Origin: Symbiodinium natans
Lineage: Eukaryota > Sar > Dinophyceae > Suessiales > Symbiodiniaceae
Assembly: GCA_905221605.1 (NCBI GenBank)
Contig: CAJNDS010002478.1
Coordinates: forward strand, 26,729-90,728
DNA: 64,000 bases
Direction: 5' to 3'
Numbering within the stretch: the first letter of the stretch is position 1; every line of letters begins with the position of its first letter. A program made the translations under genes and the position numbers. Positions 22,406 through 34,789 of the stretch are shown here, in pieces. The notes under the pieces were generated by a model, which did no database searches, had not been told where the DNA came from, and worked only from the letters and a program-made list of their open reading frames with translations.

Positions 22406-23984
22406 GAATTGTCACGCATCCTTGTGCTTTGAGTCGAATTTTGTTTGAACGCACACCGGACATCCCGAATCTACGATAGAAGCCTTGGCATGGTTGCTCA
22501 ACTTCCTCTGACTCAGAATAAATTAGGAACAACAAGGACAACATTTTTGCTGCGAGGGGTTGACAAGGGAAGCAAGTCCTCAAGAAGCTGTTTTGGAGCT
22601 GTTAAAGGCAAGTCCCAGAGGCCATGAGCAACAGCCACACAATGCTGAGAATGGCAGGAAAAAGTCGGGCCTGCAATGAACACAACCCACTTGGGTGATC
22701 TGTAGGACTGTGGCCTAGTTTACGCGGCAAACATACTTAGTACGCGGGTGGTACCACAAATGGTGAGCACTGGGAAATAGAGCGCGACACACATCACTGT
22801 CCAATACAGATCTGCCCTTTCACCGTTCACGAGCCTTGTTACACCTTTGCGAAGAACGAAGTTCTATGGTGATGGCCCTGCTGCAACATATCATAGCCTT
22901 TTGGTGTGGCTTTGAAGGAGGCTCCTACTTTAACTCCCGAGAAGCCCACGCCGAGGCCAGGAGAGGCCGGATCACAGAACGCAGGGAGGTGTGCCACGCA
23001 TTCGTGACGCTCGCTTGGAGCGCTCAAGCAATGCCGTTCAGGGTCACGGGGCTCAGGTGCTGGGCCTTCTCGGCTGTCACCGGAGCGTAGACTGAGTGCA
23101 GAGCACGCAGTCTTGCAGTGTTAGTTAATGTCTAGCGGAAAGGGATCTTTTTCATCAGTTGGGGCAAAAGAGCCCATGCACTCGCTCCGTACCCAGGAGA
23201 CAGCAACCTCAAGAACCTTCGGTCCGACGCGTGAGGTTCGGGCACAAGGGGAGAGCTTTCCTACATGCAAGGGGCAGCTGCGGGCCGTAATTGCACAGGC
23301 CTGTGACTGAGCTGCGCTTCAGTGGCCTTGTGGCTGTCGTCATTTCTGGGCCCTCGTACTGCCATTACGGACAACTGTACCGTCGAAGAGGGAGCGAGCA
23401 AGCGAGAGCTTGAGAGAGAGGGAGAGACGCAGAGACAGGATGGATAGGAACACCATCGCTGAAAAGTCAGACGTTTGCCAAAACTCCCTCTGAAGGGCTG
23501 CAACCTTGGCGCTCTTTTCGCTGGAGCTGTCGCTGGCTCGAAGAGACTTACTGTCTTACTGTCCGACTAACTCCCTAAAGCCTAAACCCTAAGGAGAGGA
23601 GCTGTCCCAAAGCGCTTTGCAAAGCACTGCTGCGGCCGCCCATGGCTCGAAGACGATTCCAACTGCCGCGCGGCACTACACGGGCTTTGAGCCCAGCTTG
23701 GCCAAAGAAACTTTTCCAGGAGGTTTGAGGGATTTGGGAATTGTTGTGCAGGGTTGGCAGCGTGGGGGGGCGGCTTAGGGGTGTTAGCGAGGTGCTGATG
23801 GCTTTGGGTTTCCAACCTGTAGCCCCGGAATGGCGTAATTCCAGGGTTAACCCTGAAGCCCCAACCTAAACCCTCAAATGCCAGGCTGGAACTCCTGCAC
23901 AAAACTGAGCCTGAAGACCGAGATCCCGAAAGCCCCAAGCCCAAGCCTGGGCATTCTTACTGGTGCTGAAAGGATCTGAAAGGT
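22406..23984. other. Non-coding region
   Basis: Only short frames on both strands. Degenerate 'AAACCCTAA' phrases occur at 23580-23595 and 23840-23945, just downstream of the channel gene's 3' end. Confidence 0.4.
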
Positions 23985-25911
23985 CTACTGAGCCAGCAGT
24001 GAAAGAACCCCCGTCCCCCCACCATGAATGTTTTCTGCGATACTACCAAACAAAAGGGAATCTACTGCAGTGTCCGTTGTCTCTTCCCTTAGTTCCTTCA
24101 TTTTTGCTGTTTTCGAGCTGCTGGGCTTGGGAACCCCGCTTTCCGTCTGGCTGAATTCTAATCGATAAAAAATTGCCTTGTGCTCTGTGCGAAGACCTGT
24201 ACACTCCGTGACTGAGCCATCAACTAACTCGACTTGAAAACGCAGAGGCTTGACCAGCTTCAAGCTTGGATGGGGAAGAGGATGAAGAGGATGAAGAGGT
24301 CTGTGCTGCGGGCTGAAATCGACGCCGGGGGCTAGTCGTGCTTGGCTGCGACTGACATGCTTGCAAGGGCATGGACTGCGCTTGGGGCACTGGAAGCGTG
24401 GCCTGCGGCTGCGGCGACGGCTGCGGCGACGGCTGCGGCGGGCCGAGGGGGGAGGGGAGGGGGGGGGGCCGGGGGGCGGGTGGGCAAGGCTTCCTTTTGA
24501 TGTCGCATCCGCCCCCTTGCAGCAGTTCCCTTGAACAAGGGCAGCAATCCCAAAGACCAAGGCACCAAATAATATGATGACGAAAGCGTCAATCAATGCC
24601 CCCGCCACGTCTGGCCAGTCAAGCCGTTTCTGAGATTCTTCTTGAACGCTGCACTTGCTTACGAAACTGCCTATCAAGGAAGTCCTATGTTGGATTTCTG
24701 CTTTGGCAGCCAGCCCTTCTTCCAGCACACTCGTCAATGCCCATGACAGGCCATGCACTAATGAAGGGGCAACAGGAAACCCGACAGCAAAAGTCAGCAA
24801 TACCTCTTCAGAGGGGACCTTTCTGATCCTGCAGTCGTAGTCCACTGGCCGCCCTGCCCCGGCAAATTCCCCAGCATGCATTCTGTCAATGGCCTTCTGG
24901 TACATGATGGCAGCACTACAGTTTGCATCGTGCAGCCTTTGGGGGATGTCTCCACTGTTCTTCACTGCTTCCCAAGTCACGTTCTCAAGGACCGTGTAAT
25001 ACGAGTGGTTAAAGTGGGACCATGCCTCCTGATCAACGCAAATGGACATGTCCTTGGCGTCCTCCAACCGCTGAAGACTGGTAACCTGCTTGCGCTCTGA
25101 AGCCAAGATGTCTGTCAAGTTCGCCTGGGATCGCTTGAGAGGCCCTAGGGGGCAACTCCTGCTTAAATAACTGAGGTGTACTTTACATCTTAACAAGAAG
25201 CGTTCTCAATGTACCCTTGTCGCCGTGTAGGTAGTACTCAGCACAAGCATGGCCCAAGCAAAGCCGAAACCTACGATCTTGCATGAGGCGGTGCTGGAGT
25301 TTGCAAAGGACTTTGCACACCCCATACGGTCCCACAGGTCGTGTGCCTTTTGCGAAGCCAGACTGGTGGTGGTGTTCTGGTGAGCGGGCGCAGGAGGGGT
25401 CCCATTTCCCCGCTCGTTGCTCTGCTTCTTGGGGTCCTCGAAGTGGAGCCCGACCAGAAAGCACAAAGCAGAAAGCAGCATAAAGATCCCAATGGCCACC
25501 CAGGCCCCAAGCGTGAAGGGTTTGAAGGGCCTCCCCATGATTGGAATAAGATCCAACTCCGTCCTCGGCTTCGCAGGTTGCACCAGGTAGAACATGTCGA
25601 AGCGCACGGGAGGCAGGAACTGAGCGATGGCACTTCGGCCCGGCGTGATCCACAAGTCTGCGATGCAGAGGTCGAAGTTCCCCACCGCGACATCATGGAC
25701 ACAGTTGCTGTAGCCAGAGTGGCAAACAAAGCGTCCCGCCTCATCTTTGGAACAGTTGGGGCCCGTGGATGCCGGCGTCTCCCAGTAGGATTGGTCGGTG
25801 GTGGGAGTCCAGATGGGGATTGACACGTTCCTCTGTGACTTAAGCGCTCTTTCGGAGGAGTTGAGGAAACTGAACTTGGTGAAGGCCTTGTCAACAAGCT
25901 CTCGCAGCATC
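23985..25911 (-). CDS. Ionotropic glutamate receptor-like ligand-gated channel
   Basis: Membrane cation channel of the iGluR fold. Exon 1 (about 25224-25911) has the late S1 ligand-lobe pattern 'VGNFDLCIADLWITPGRSA' and 'FLPPVRFDMFYLVQ', then M1 'FTLGAWVAIGIFMLLSALCF', an extracellular/pore segment, and M3 'GFAWAMLVLSTTYTA'. Exon 2 (23985-25124) continues 'NLTDIL', so the join gives the hallmark 'YTANL' of M3, followed by the S2 lobe with several N-glycosylation sites and M4 'GALIDAFVIILFGALVFGIA'. A basic, Pro-rich cytosolic tail of ~170 residues follows. The intron 25125-25223 (99 bases) starts GCGACA and ends CCCAG, a GC-AG border. The 5' exons with most of S1 are not identified; the 25911 start is a guess at an AG acceptor. 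Ligand unknown. Poly-C runs in the tail may hide frame errors. Confidence 0.82.
25125..25223 (-). other. GC-AG intron of the channel gene
   Basis: Removing it joins TACACG to GCGAACTTG and restores the M3 motif 'YTANL'. Reading straight through meets TGA at 25206-25208, so the intron is required. The repeated GCG at both borders makes the exact cut ambiguous by up to three bases. Confidence 0.8.
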
Positions 25912-28900
25912 CTGGGCTGTTCTCCCGTTCTCAACATATAAAAACGACAACCAGATCCACCGAAACCCGCAGAAGAGAGTCCCTTTTGAAAAAGTGGATT
26001 TGGGAGCACTCCAAAAAAATAACAAGGTTGGATCAGGGTTTAGAGTTTAGGCTTCTGGGTTGTCTACAAGGCGACCGAACTTCTGTTCTAGAGCTCAGCC
26101 CAGCAGCTCGTTTGGGTAGTTTTTCCTGGGGTCAACGGCAGCTTGCACTTCGAGGTTGGCCATCCATTTCTCGAAGCGGGTCTCCTTGAAGGCTCTTTAA
26201 GCTCTGTGGGGGCTCAGTTCTCAGATGGAGGGTTTCAGCATCTTGGAGGTTAACCCGAAATCAGGCAGGCACCTGCGAAGCTGTTCGAAGGATTTATGGG
26301 TTGTAGGCTGGCAGGTATTCCCTAAAGGCTCAAGTGAATCAAAAGACAAGGACAGCACCCATTCAGATGACATTTACAGTCATGATATGCATTATCAAAA
26401 GATATTATCAGCTCAGCATCCACATGTCTTTTCTAAACCTATGAGTTCCTATGAGTTCTTTTAAGCCCGGCGTCGTCGTAGCTGCCCAAGGCCCCGCAGG
26501 TCTCATAACTGAACCTCACGCAGGGCTTTAGGGCGCGTGGCTTAGCAACATCTTCGTGGAGGTCATGGTTTAGGGTCTAGAATCTAGGGGTTGGGGTTGT
26601 TGGAAAAGCATACAGGTAGGGTCTGAATCCCGTCACTCACCCCAACTCCTCACAGAAGATGGCTACACGCAGCCCAGACACAAAAACCCGAACCTGAGCC
26701 CCAAAACTACCGCAAAGACCCTACTTCACACGAAATCTGCAGGGAACATCACTGACGAGTCATTGACGTACATGCTCTCATAGCGCGGCCGCTCACGACA
26801 ATGCGGGGAAGCCCGCGAGCCCCGACGCCTAGGTTGCGGCTGGCAGCCGAAGTAGACAGCTACTTGCAGGCTTGTGCCATCATGCTGCTACCGAGCTGGA
26901 GCTGAAAACTGGAAGTTGCTCTGCTCTTTTCCCACTCGACCCCGCTTGAGCTTCCCTCAGAGCAACCCAGACGCAGGTGAGCTTCCTTGCACCTTTGCTG
27001 GTTCACTTTGCAGGCCTCGATGTCCACCTGAACGCTCAGGTGCCATAAACTGCCTTCCTGCAAGCCACACAACAGAACTAGAATAGGTTTCCAAGGGCAA
27101 GCTGGCCGCGTAACACCACCGCTGCTTGCAGGAAAAAGGATAACTGTCGCACTCTGCTGTGCCGTTCTCCCCTGTGTCGTTCTCCGCTGTGTCGATGTAC
27201 ACCTTGCAGCACATACCTACTTTCTGAGATCCAGCCATCAACGCAAACCTTGTGTGGAGACTGTTGGGCGACATGCTCTCTGGCCATCGGGCCGTTGGCA
27301 GTTTCCAAAACACCGTCCCCCTGTATACCCTCAAATTGAAAGATATCTATGGAAGCCACTATTACAAGGATCCCTGGGAGCATCCAGCCTGGCAGCCGAG
27401 CATGCCTTTCGACTCGTTGACGCCGTGCGACCTCAACACGCGGACCACCGCCTGATAGCCGTGGACGTTCCTCAGGCGCACTCGCCAAAAGCTCTGCAAA
27501 GCTGCGAAGCTTCTTGCTTTACCCCCAATCACAAGCTGCCGCCGAGGTTCTCAGAAGTCAAGCACGGGCACTCCGGGGCGCCCGGGTCGACCTCGGAAAC
27601 CTCCCGGGTTTGGAGGTTGGGGCAAAAGGCCCGTGTTTCAAGGTTGAACAAAACTGGGGTTGAAGGGCTCAAGTTTAGCTATTTCAAGGATCCGAGGTTT
27701 GATCAGGCTGCGGCATTAGTGGCTCACCCTCCAACACGCCAAGAATGGCAGTTGTCCTTGGGCCAACCAGGGCATTGATACATTTGATACGTTAGTGACC
27801 CATGCCGCGGCCCCATTCAAACTACTAGCCGAAACAAATACCCGTGTGTGGGAGTCTTTAGACACACAGCTTGTTTAAGTGGTTCATGGCTGTGGGGGTT
27901 TTGTACAACTATGGGTTGAGACTCCGGGGGCTATGACGGAGGGTTGGGTCTTGGTAGGGTTAAAGGGGTGTCCTTGGGCATCACAAGGAAGCCAAAGAAA
28001 AGGCGCCTGGCGACTTTGTATAGGCTAAACTTCCACGGGTACCAGAGTTGAAGCTCTCTTCCGTCAAAACCCTCATCCCCCGACACCCTGAAACACGAAG
28101 AGCTCAAAACACTATGAGGCCCAACCCTTCGAAGCCGGCGCCGCTGTGGTGGAGGGCACGGGGATGCAGTTAGGGACCAGGACAGATTCCTGCCCCGAAC
28201 CACCGCCGGGGCACCTTTAAGGCCAAGGAAGGCGCGGACTCCGCGGCTCCGACGACTCCCGCCAAAGCCCCGGGCAGCGAGACCCAGGAGAGACAAAGCA
28301 GCCTTGGCTTGGGGTTTCAGGGGTTAGGATGCTTTAAGGGTTGAGGATGGCTAGGTTTTTAGGGGTTTGGGGGTTTGGGCTTTAGGATGATTTGGGGTTT
28401 GCACTGTTTAGGGTTTTGGGCTTTGGGATGGTCTTCTCGGGTTTCAAGGTGTTTTGGGTTTGGGGGGTTTTGAGGGTTCTTGGCTTGAGGCTGGTTCAGG
28501 GGTTTAGGGGACTTACTGGAAAAGCTTGCACTTGGCTTGGGGCCGGTCTTCGAGCGACTGTTCAGAACTTTGCAACGGCATCCAAGTGACAGAGGGCACA
28601 ATCAGTTTTAACTACCGTTTGGAACCCAAACACCAGACCTGAAAGATGCTCGAGAATAGGTTAAGGGTTTAAGCTTTTAAGATGAAAGAAGCCCAAAAGC
28701 GTACATGCCTTCATCGGCCGCCACATGCCCCCTCCTTCCGCAAAATCGAACTGCTGGAGCCAAATGCTTCTCGGCAAAAGCCTTGGAAATGTGCCGCTAT
28801 GGCAAGCCCTGCATAAACAGTTTCACATGTCCAGAATCTCCCAACCTCACGACACGCTTGAAACAACTTCGGAGCCAAGGGTGTAGGGGCCCATCCAATT

Positions 28901-29091
28901 CTTGCTTCAGAGAGGCTAGTTGAATACATAGTTGCGTCCATTTTGCCTTAACTACCCTGTGTAACATGGATATCTACTCTGCGAAAGGAGCATTTTTTTT
29001 GCGGGGCTTAGTAAGACTTCTTGAAGCAACTTCGACTGCCACTGCCTTTTCCTCTCTTCGGCTTGAGAGCAGAATGGAAAAAAAAGGTCAT
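25912..29091. other. Mostly non-coding; possible 5' exons of the channel gene
   Basis: The region 26957-27488 is open on the minus strand in two frames, one with a hydrophobic stretch 'LPGWMLPGILVIVASIDIF' and another with Cys and N-glycosylation signals ('ENDTGENGTAECD'). These could be upstream extracellular exons of the channel but I cannot join them. The rest (28.3-28.6 kb especially) is GGTTTAGGG-like degenerate DNA. Confidence 0.3.
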
Positions 29092-29690
29092 ATCTAAATC
29101 ATTTACTTCCTCCTGCGGGAGGGGGCCCGGCCCCCCTTCCAGGATTTAAATGGGCCCCCCAATATTTAGATTACTTAAATTATCTAAAGTCCCCGAGTTG
29201 AAATGATTTACATAATTTAAATATTTGGGGGGCCCCCAATATTTGTTTTTCTCATTTATCTCATCTCATTTATTTACATTCAGGGAATTTCAATAATTTA
29301 AATAATTTAAATTATTTTAAATATTTGGGGGCCCCCAACAATAATTTAGATAATTTAAATCCCCCCCCCCCCATGTGCGGCTTAAATAGGGTCTATTTGG
29401 AAGCTGGGGCTCGGGTTTCTTTCTACCTAATTAAAATAAAGAGAGACAGCTTCCAAATAAACGGTTTCTGTGAGGGGAAAGGCCGGGAAGTTAAATAATT
29501 TGAATAATTTCGGGCCTCCAATATTTAAATTATTTACATTTTTTAAATTCGGGTGGAACTTAAATAAACTAAATAATGCAAATTGTTTAAATAACCTAAA
29601 TAATTTATATAATTTAAATGATTTAAATAGTTTAAATAGTTCCCGAAAGCATCGCGAAGGGTTCTTCCGTGCGGAGCCCTCTGACCCAAC
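29092..29690. repeat. AT-rich repeat block with GGGCCCCCAATATTT motifs
   Basis: Palindromic ATTTAAATTATTTAAAT strings interspersed with 'GGGGCCCCCAATATTT' (29150-29345) and 'TTTCGGGCCTCCAATATTTA' (29508-29527). The same family fills 35105-36060 and recurs at 57190-57235 and 59255-59330. Confidence 0.85.
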
Positions 29691-29691
29691 A

Positions 29692-30030
29692 ACATAGAGT
29701 GAAGTACATAGAGTGAAGTGCATAGAGTGAAGCGCATAGAGCGAAGTGCATAGAGTGAAGTGCATAGAGTGAAGCGCACAGAGTGAAGTGCATAGAGTGA
29801 AGTGCATAGAGTCAAGTGCACAGAGTGAAGTGCATAGAGTGAAGCGCATAGAGTGAAGTGCATAGAGTGAAGTGCACAGAGTGAAGTGCATAGAGTGAAG
29901 TGCACAGAGTCAAGTGCATAGAGTGAAGTGCATAGAGTGAAGTGCATAGAGTGAAGTGCATAGAGTGAAGTGCATAGAGTGAAGTGCATAGAGTGAATTG
30001 CATAGAGTGAATTGCAATGAGTGAATTGCC
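29692..30030. repeat. 14-bp tandem array 'AGTGCATAGAGTGA'
   Basis: About 23 units of 14 bases with a few C/T and G/C variants. Because 14 is not a multiple of 3 the minus strand is open in several frames and gives Leu/Cys/Thr-rich pseudo-proteins. Confidence 0.95.
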
Positions 30031-30099
30031 TAGACCTTCGTACCCAGTCCTAGATTTCTAAATTAAAATTACTCTTTCTAAGGCGGCGGGCTGGGTTGA

Positions 30100-30595
30100 C
30101 ATCGCCAATCGGGATTGCAACCCTCTGCGGGTTTCGGCGTGGTCGTGGTGCTAAAACCGTCGTTTTTTTACGTTTCTTTGTGTCCGCGGACAACCCTCTG
30201 CGGGTTTCGGCGTGGTCGCAGTGCCAAAACCGTCGTTTTTTGACGTTTCTTTCTGACCGCGGACAACCCTCTGCGGGTAATCGCCGGGTCGCGGTGCTAA
30301 AACCGTCGTTTTTGGAACTTTTTTTCGTGGGCGCAGACAACCCTCTGCGGGTTTCGGCGTTGGCGCGGTGCCAAAACCATCGTGTTTTTGCCTTTTTTGA
30401 CATACAAACGTAACCCCTCTGCGGGTTTCGGCGTTGGCGCGGCGCCAAAACCATCGTGTTTTTGCGTTTTTTGACATACGAACGTAACCCCTCTGCGGGT
30501 TTCGGCGTTGGCGCGGTGCCAAAACCATCGTGTTTTTGCTTTTTTTGACATACGAACGTAACCCCTCTGCGGGTTTCGGCGTGGTCACGGTGCCA
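30100..30595. repeat. ~74-bp satellite 'CCCTCTGCGGGTTTCGGCGT'
   Basis: Seven to eight units; the last four are exactly 74 bases apart (30411, 30485, 30559). Each holds 'CCCTCTGCGGGTTTCGGCG' and 'CCAAAACCATCGTGTTTTTG'. The unit has no stop codon in any minus-strand frame, so it creates very long frames without being a gene. Confidence 0.92.
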
Positions 30596-31010
30596 AAGTC
30601 GACTTTTGTAGTACGGACACGCGGAGCTTCCGTGGCTGGAAAGTCGAGTTTTGTAGTACAGACGTAGTACGCCGGGGACACCCGGAGCTTCCGTGGCTGG
30701 AAAGTAGACTTTTGTAGTACAAACGTAGTACGCCGCGGACACCCGGAGCTTCCGTGGCAGGAAAGTCGACTTTTGTAGTACAAATGTAGTACGCCGCGGA
30801 CACCCGGAGCTTCCGTGGCTGGATAGTCGACTTTTGTAGTACAAATGTAGTACGCCACGGACACGCGGAGCTTCCGTGGCTGGAAAGTCGACTTTTGTAG
30901 CACAAACGTAGTACGCCAGTACGCCGCGGACACGCGGAGCTTCCGTGGCTGGAAAGTCGACTGTTTGTAGGACAGACGTAGTACGCCGCGGACACCCTGG
31001 GCGTCTGAAA
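30595..31010. repeat. ~61-bp satellite 'CGGAGCTTCCGTGGCTGGAA'
   Basis: Seven units with 'GTAGTACGCCGCGGACACC' and 'AAAGTCGACTTTTGTAGTAC'; the second string contains a palindrome around GTCGAC. Confidence 0.92.
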
Positions 31011-31274
31011 ACACCGCAAATAGCATGGTAACGGACATCTGGGCGCATGAAAACACCGCAATTAGCATGGTAACGGACATCTGGGCGCTTGAAAACACCG
31101 CAAATAGCATGGTAACAGACATCTGGGCGCATGAAGACACCGCAAATAGCATGGTAACGGACATCTGGGCGCTCGAAAACACCGCAAAGAGCACGGTAAC
31201 GGACGCTTGAAAGCACCGCAAATAGCATGGTAACGGACAACTGGGCGCTTGAAAACACCGCAAATAGCATGGAA
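31010..31274. repeat. ~42-bp satellite 'GCAAATAGCATGGTAACGGA', first array
   Basis: Six to seven units of about 42 bases with alternating 'CATCTGGGCGCATGAAAACA' and 'CATCTGGGCGCTTGAAAACA'. Confidence 0.92.
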
Positions 31275-32105
31275 GCGGTGCTAAAACCGTCGTTTTTGGA
31301 ACTTTTTTTCGTGGGCGCAGACAACCCTCTGCGGGTTTCGGCGTTGGCGCGGTGCCAAAACCATCGTGCTTTTGCCTTTTTTGACATACAAACGTAACCC
31401 CTCTGCGGGTTTCGGCGTTGGCGCGGTGCCAAAACCATCGTGTCTTTGCGTTTTTTGACATACGAACGTAACCCCTCTGCGGGTTTCGGCGTTGGCGCGG
31501 CGCCAAAACCATCGTGTTTTTGCGTTTTTTGACATACGAACGTAACCCCTCTGCGGGTTTCGGCGTTGGCGCGGTGCCAAAACCATCGTGTTTTTGCGTT
31601 TTTTGACATACGAACGTAACCCCTCTGCGGGTTTCGGCGTGGTCACGGTGCCAAAGTCGACTTTTGTAGTACAGACACGCGGAGCTTCCGTGGCTGGAAA
31701 GTCGAGTTTAGTAGTACAGACGTAGTACGCCGGGGACACCCGGAGCTTCCGTGGCTGGAAAGTAGACTTTTGTAATACAAACGTAGTACGCCGCGGACAC
31801 CCGGAGCTTCCGTGGCAGGAAAGTCGACTTTTGTAGTACAAATGTAGTACGCCGCGGACACCCGGAGCTTCCGTGGCTGGATAGTCGACTTTTGTAGTAC
31901 AAATGTAGTACGCCACGGACACGCGGAGCTTCCGTGGCTGGAAAGTCGACTTTTGTAGCACAAACGTAGTACGCCGAGTACGCCGCGGACACACGGAGCT
32001 TCCGTGGCTGGAAAGTCGACTGTTTGTAGTACAGACGTAGTACGCCGCGGACACCCTGGGCGTCTGAAAACAGCGCAAATAGCATGGTAACGGACATCTG
32101 GGCGC
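31275..32105. repeat. Second copy of the 74/61-bp satellite block
   Basis: Repeats 30291-31047 in the same orientation with the same irregularities (for example the 'CTGTTTGTAG' variant and 'GACACCCTGGGCGTCTGAAAA'), so a whole mixed block was duplicated, with one extra 74-bp unit in this copy. Confidence 0.9.
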
Positions 32106-32600
32106 AAAGGTATTGGCTTTTGAAGCCATGCAGGGCGTGGACTGGGGCAGAGAGAAGGGCTGATTGAGGAAGGCACTTAGTGGCGGGGGTTGGGGGGCTG
32201 GGAGGCCGGGCGTATGACGGAGGCAGGCCACCGGTGGTGCACAACTAAGCTAGCTTCGCCTCTAATGCCCAAGGCGCGCGCCCGCGCCCCCGTGCAGGCT
32301 TCTCACCACATATCGCAGTTGCTTCGGCCACGAAATACCTGGTCCACCAGGAAAGAATTGCCTCCGCGCTCGGATCCGATCCATGCGGTTCCTTGCTGCT
32401 AACTGAGTCTGGGTGACTGGTAGGCGTGAAAGAGAGGCTTGCTGACGGGCCAATCAAATCCCAAGAGCCGGAGTTTGGGGAGGATTCTGCGGGGCCTGGG
32501 CATTTACGTTCTCTGTACAAGTTTGACGAGCAGTGACCCCTCACCGCAATTTCCGAGCAGGGGCTCGGTGAAGCGGCTCAGGAGCTCCCGTTCGGGTTGC
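32106..32600. other. Unique island inside the satellites
   Basis: Some 490 bases unrelated to the satellites, with sharp borders to 42-bp units on both sides. It contains the 19-base string 'ATTCTGCGGGGCCTGGGCA' at 32484-32502 that recurs after the poly(A) end of the helicase element (52480-52498). No gene seen. Confidence 0.6.
32484..32502. repeat. 19-bp exact repeat, candidate target-site duplication (left)
   Basis: Identical to 52480-52498, which directly abuts the poly(A) of the helicase element. If both are a target-site duplication, about 20 kb between them was inserted here. Confidence 0.4.
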
Positions 32601-34330
32601 GCAATTAGCATGGTAACGGACATCTGGGCGCTTGAAAACACCGCAAATAGCATGGTAACGGACATCTGGGCGCATGAAAACACCGCAAATAGCATGGTAA
32701 CGGACATCTGGGCGCTCGAAAACACCGCAAAGAGCATGGTCACCGACATGTGGCGCTTGAAAGCACCGCAAATAGCATGGTAACGGACAACTGGGCGCTT
32801 GAAAACACCGCAAATAGCATGGAAGCGGAATTCCGGACATGCGAAAACCTCGCAAATAGCATGGAAGCGGAATTCCGGACATGCTTGAAAACCTCGCAAA
32901 TAGCATGGAAGCGGAATTCCGGACGTGCTAACATGGGCACGGAACTCGCAAATAACGTGGGCGCGGAACTCTGGGGCTTTGAAAACTTCGCAAATAACAT
33001 GGGCGCGGAATTCTGGGGCTTTGAAAACCTAGCAAATAACGTGGGCGCGGAATTCTGGGGCTTCGAAACCCTCGCAAATAACGTGGGCGCAAATAGCATG
33101 GTAACGGACATCTGGGCGCATGAAAACACCGCAAATAGCATGGTAACGGACATCTGGGCGCTTGAAAACACCGCAAATAGCATGGTAACGGACATCTGGG
33201 CGCATGAAAACACCGCAAATAGCATGGTAACGGACATATGGGCGCTCGAAAACACCGCAAAGAGCATGGTCACCGACATGTGGCGCTTGAAAGCACCGCA
33301 AATAGCATGGTAACGGACAACTGGGCGCTTGAAAACACCGCAAATAGCATGGAAGCGGAATTCCGGACATGCGAAAACCTCGCAAAATAGCATGGAAGCG
33401 GAATTCCGGACATGCTTGAAAACCTCGCAAATAGCAGGAAGCGGAATTCCGGACACGCTTGAAAACCTCGCAAATAGCATGGAAGCGGAATTCCGGACAT
33501 GCTTGAAAACCTCGCAAATAGCATGGAAGCGGAATCATGCTTGAAAACCTCGCAAATAGCAGGGAAGCGGAATGCCGGACATGCTTGAAAACCTCGCAAA
33601 TAGCAGGGAAGCGGAATTCCGGACATGCGAAAACCTCGCAAATAGCATGGAAGCGGAATTCCGGACATGCGAAAACCTCGCAAATAGCGAGCTTCGAAAT
33701 CCTCGCAAACACGGAACTGTGGGGCTTCGAAATCCTCGCAAATAACGTGGGCGCGGAATTCTGGGGCTTTGCAAACCTAGCAAATAACGTGGGCGGGGAA
33801 TTCTGGGGCTTCGAAACCCTTGCAAATAACGTGGGCGCGGAACTGTGGGGCTTCGAAATCCTCGCAAATAACGTGGGCGCGGAATTGTGGAGCTTCGATA
33901 TCCTCGCAAACACGGAACTGTGGGGCTTCGAAAGGAATGGTGGGAAACAACTGGGGACGGTGTTTTCGAAGTCGCTGTTTTCACAAGCATCGCAAATACC
34001 ATGGTCCCCGAATTCGCTGCTTCCAAAAGCATCGCAAATACCATGGTCCCCGAATTCGCTGTTTCCAAAACCATCGCAAATACCACGGTCCCCGAATTCG
34101 CTGGTTCCAAAAGCATCGCAAATACCATGGTCCCCGAATTCGCTGTTTCCAAAACCATCGCAAATACCATGGTCCCCGACTCGCAAATAACGTGGGCGCG
34201 GAACTCTGGGGCTTTGAAAACCTAGCAAATAACGTGGGCGCGGAATTCTGGGGCTTCGAGGGTTTCGCAAATAACGTGGCCGCGGAACTGTGGGGCTTCG
34301 AAATCCTCGCAAACAACTTGGGGACGGTGT
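32600..34330. repeat. 42-bp satellite, several subfamilies
   Basis: About 40 units. Subfamilies in blocks: 'AGCATGGTAACGGACATCTG', 'AGCATGGAAGCGGAATTCCG', 'AACGTGGGCGCGGAATTCTG' and 'ACCATGGTCCCCGAATTCGC', all joined by 'GAAAACCTCGCAAATA'-like spacers. Since 42 is a multiple of 3, long frames appear on both strands with no independent support as proteins. Confidence 0.93.
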
Positions 34331-34344
34331 TGTGGATCTTGTCC

Positions 34345-34735
34345 TGAGTTCTTGCTTCCTGAAAGGCGCTCTGGACTATGAGCTTGGACTTCAGAGCGAC
34401 TGCCGATGATGCTCATGGCTGACGGCCTCGCGTTGGATGTTTTTGTCTTTGCTGTAGTGGAAGTGCATAGTACATGCGTGCATGCTGAGTTCTTGCTTCC
34501 TGAAAGGCGCTCTGGACTATGAGCTTGGACTTCAGAGCGACTGCCGATGATGCTCATGGCTGACGGCCTCGCGTTGGATGTTTTTGTCTTTGCTGTAGTG
34601 GAAGTGCATAGTACATGCGTGCATGCTGAGTTCTTGCTTCCTGAAAGGCGCTCTGGACTATGAGCTTGGACTTCAGAGCGACTGCCGATGATGCTCATGG
34701 CTGACGGCCTCGCGTTGGATGTTTTTGTCTTTTCT
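34345..34735. repeat. 141-bp tandem repeat, 2.8 units
   Basis: Near-identical units start at 34345, 34486 and 34627 with 'TGAGTTCTTGCTTCCTGAAA'; the last is cut at 'TTTTTGTCTTT'. Near-zero divergence implies recent amplification. The unit is 47 codons long and open on the minus strand. Confidence 0.93.
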
Positions 34736-34789
34736 TTCATGGCTTCGCGTGGATTGGACGTGCGCAGTCGAGTCGGGCGCATACAAGTG

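Noticed and set aside
29427-30003. Leu/Cys/Thr-rich frames ('CTSLYALHS')
   Set aside because: Created by the 14-bp tandem array.
30050-34320. Minus-strand frames of 427-519 codons and plus-strand frames of ~200 codons
   Set aside because: They lie wholly in 42-, 61- and 74-bp satellites, follow the repeat period and change with it; no independent protein signal.
29692-34735. Regularly spaced repeats as a CRISPR array
   Set aside because: Head-to-tail satellites without unique spacers or cas genes, in eukaryotic DNA.
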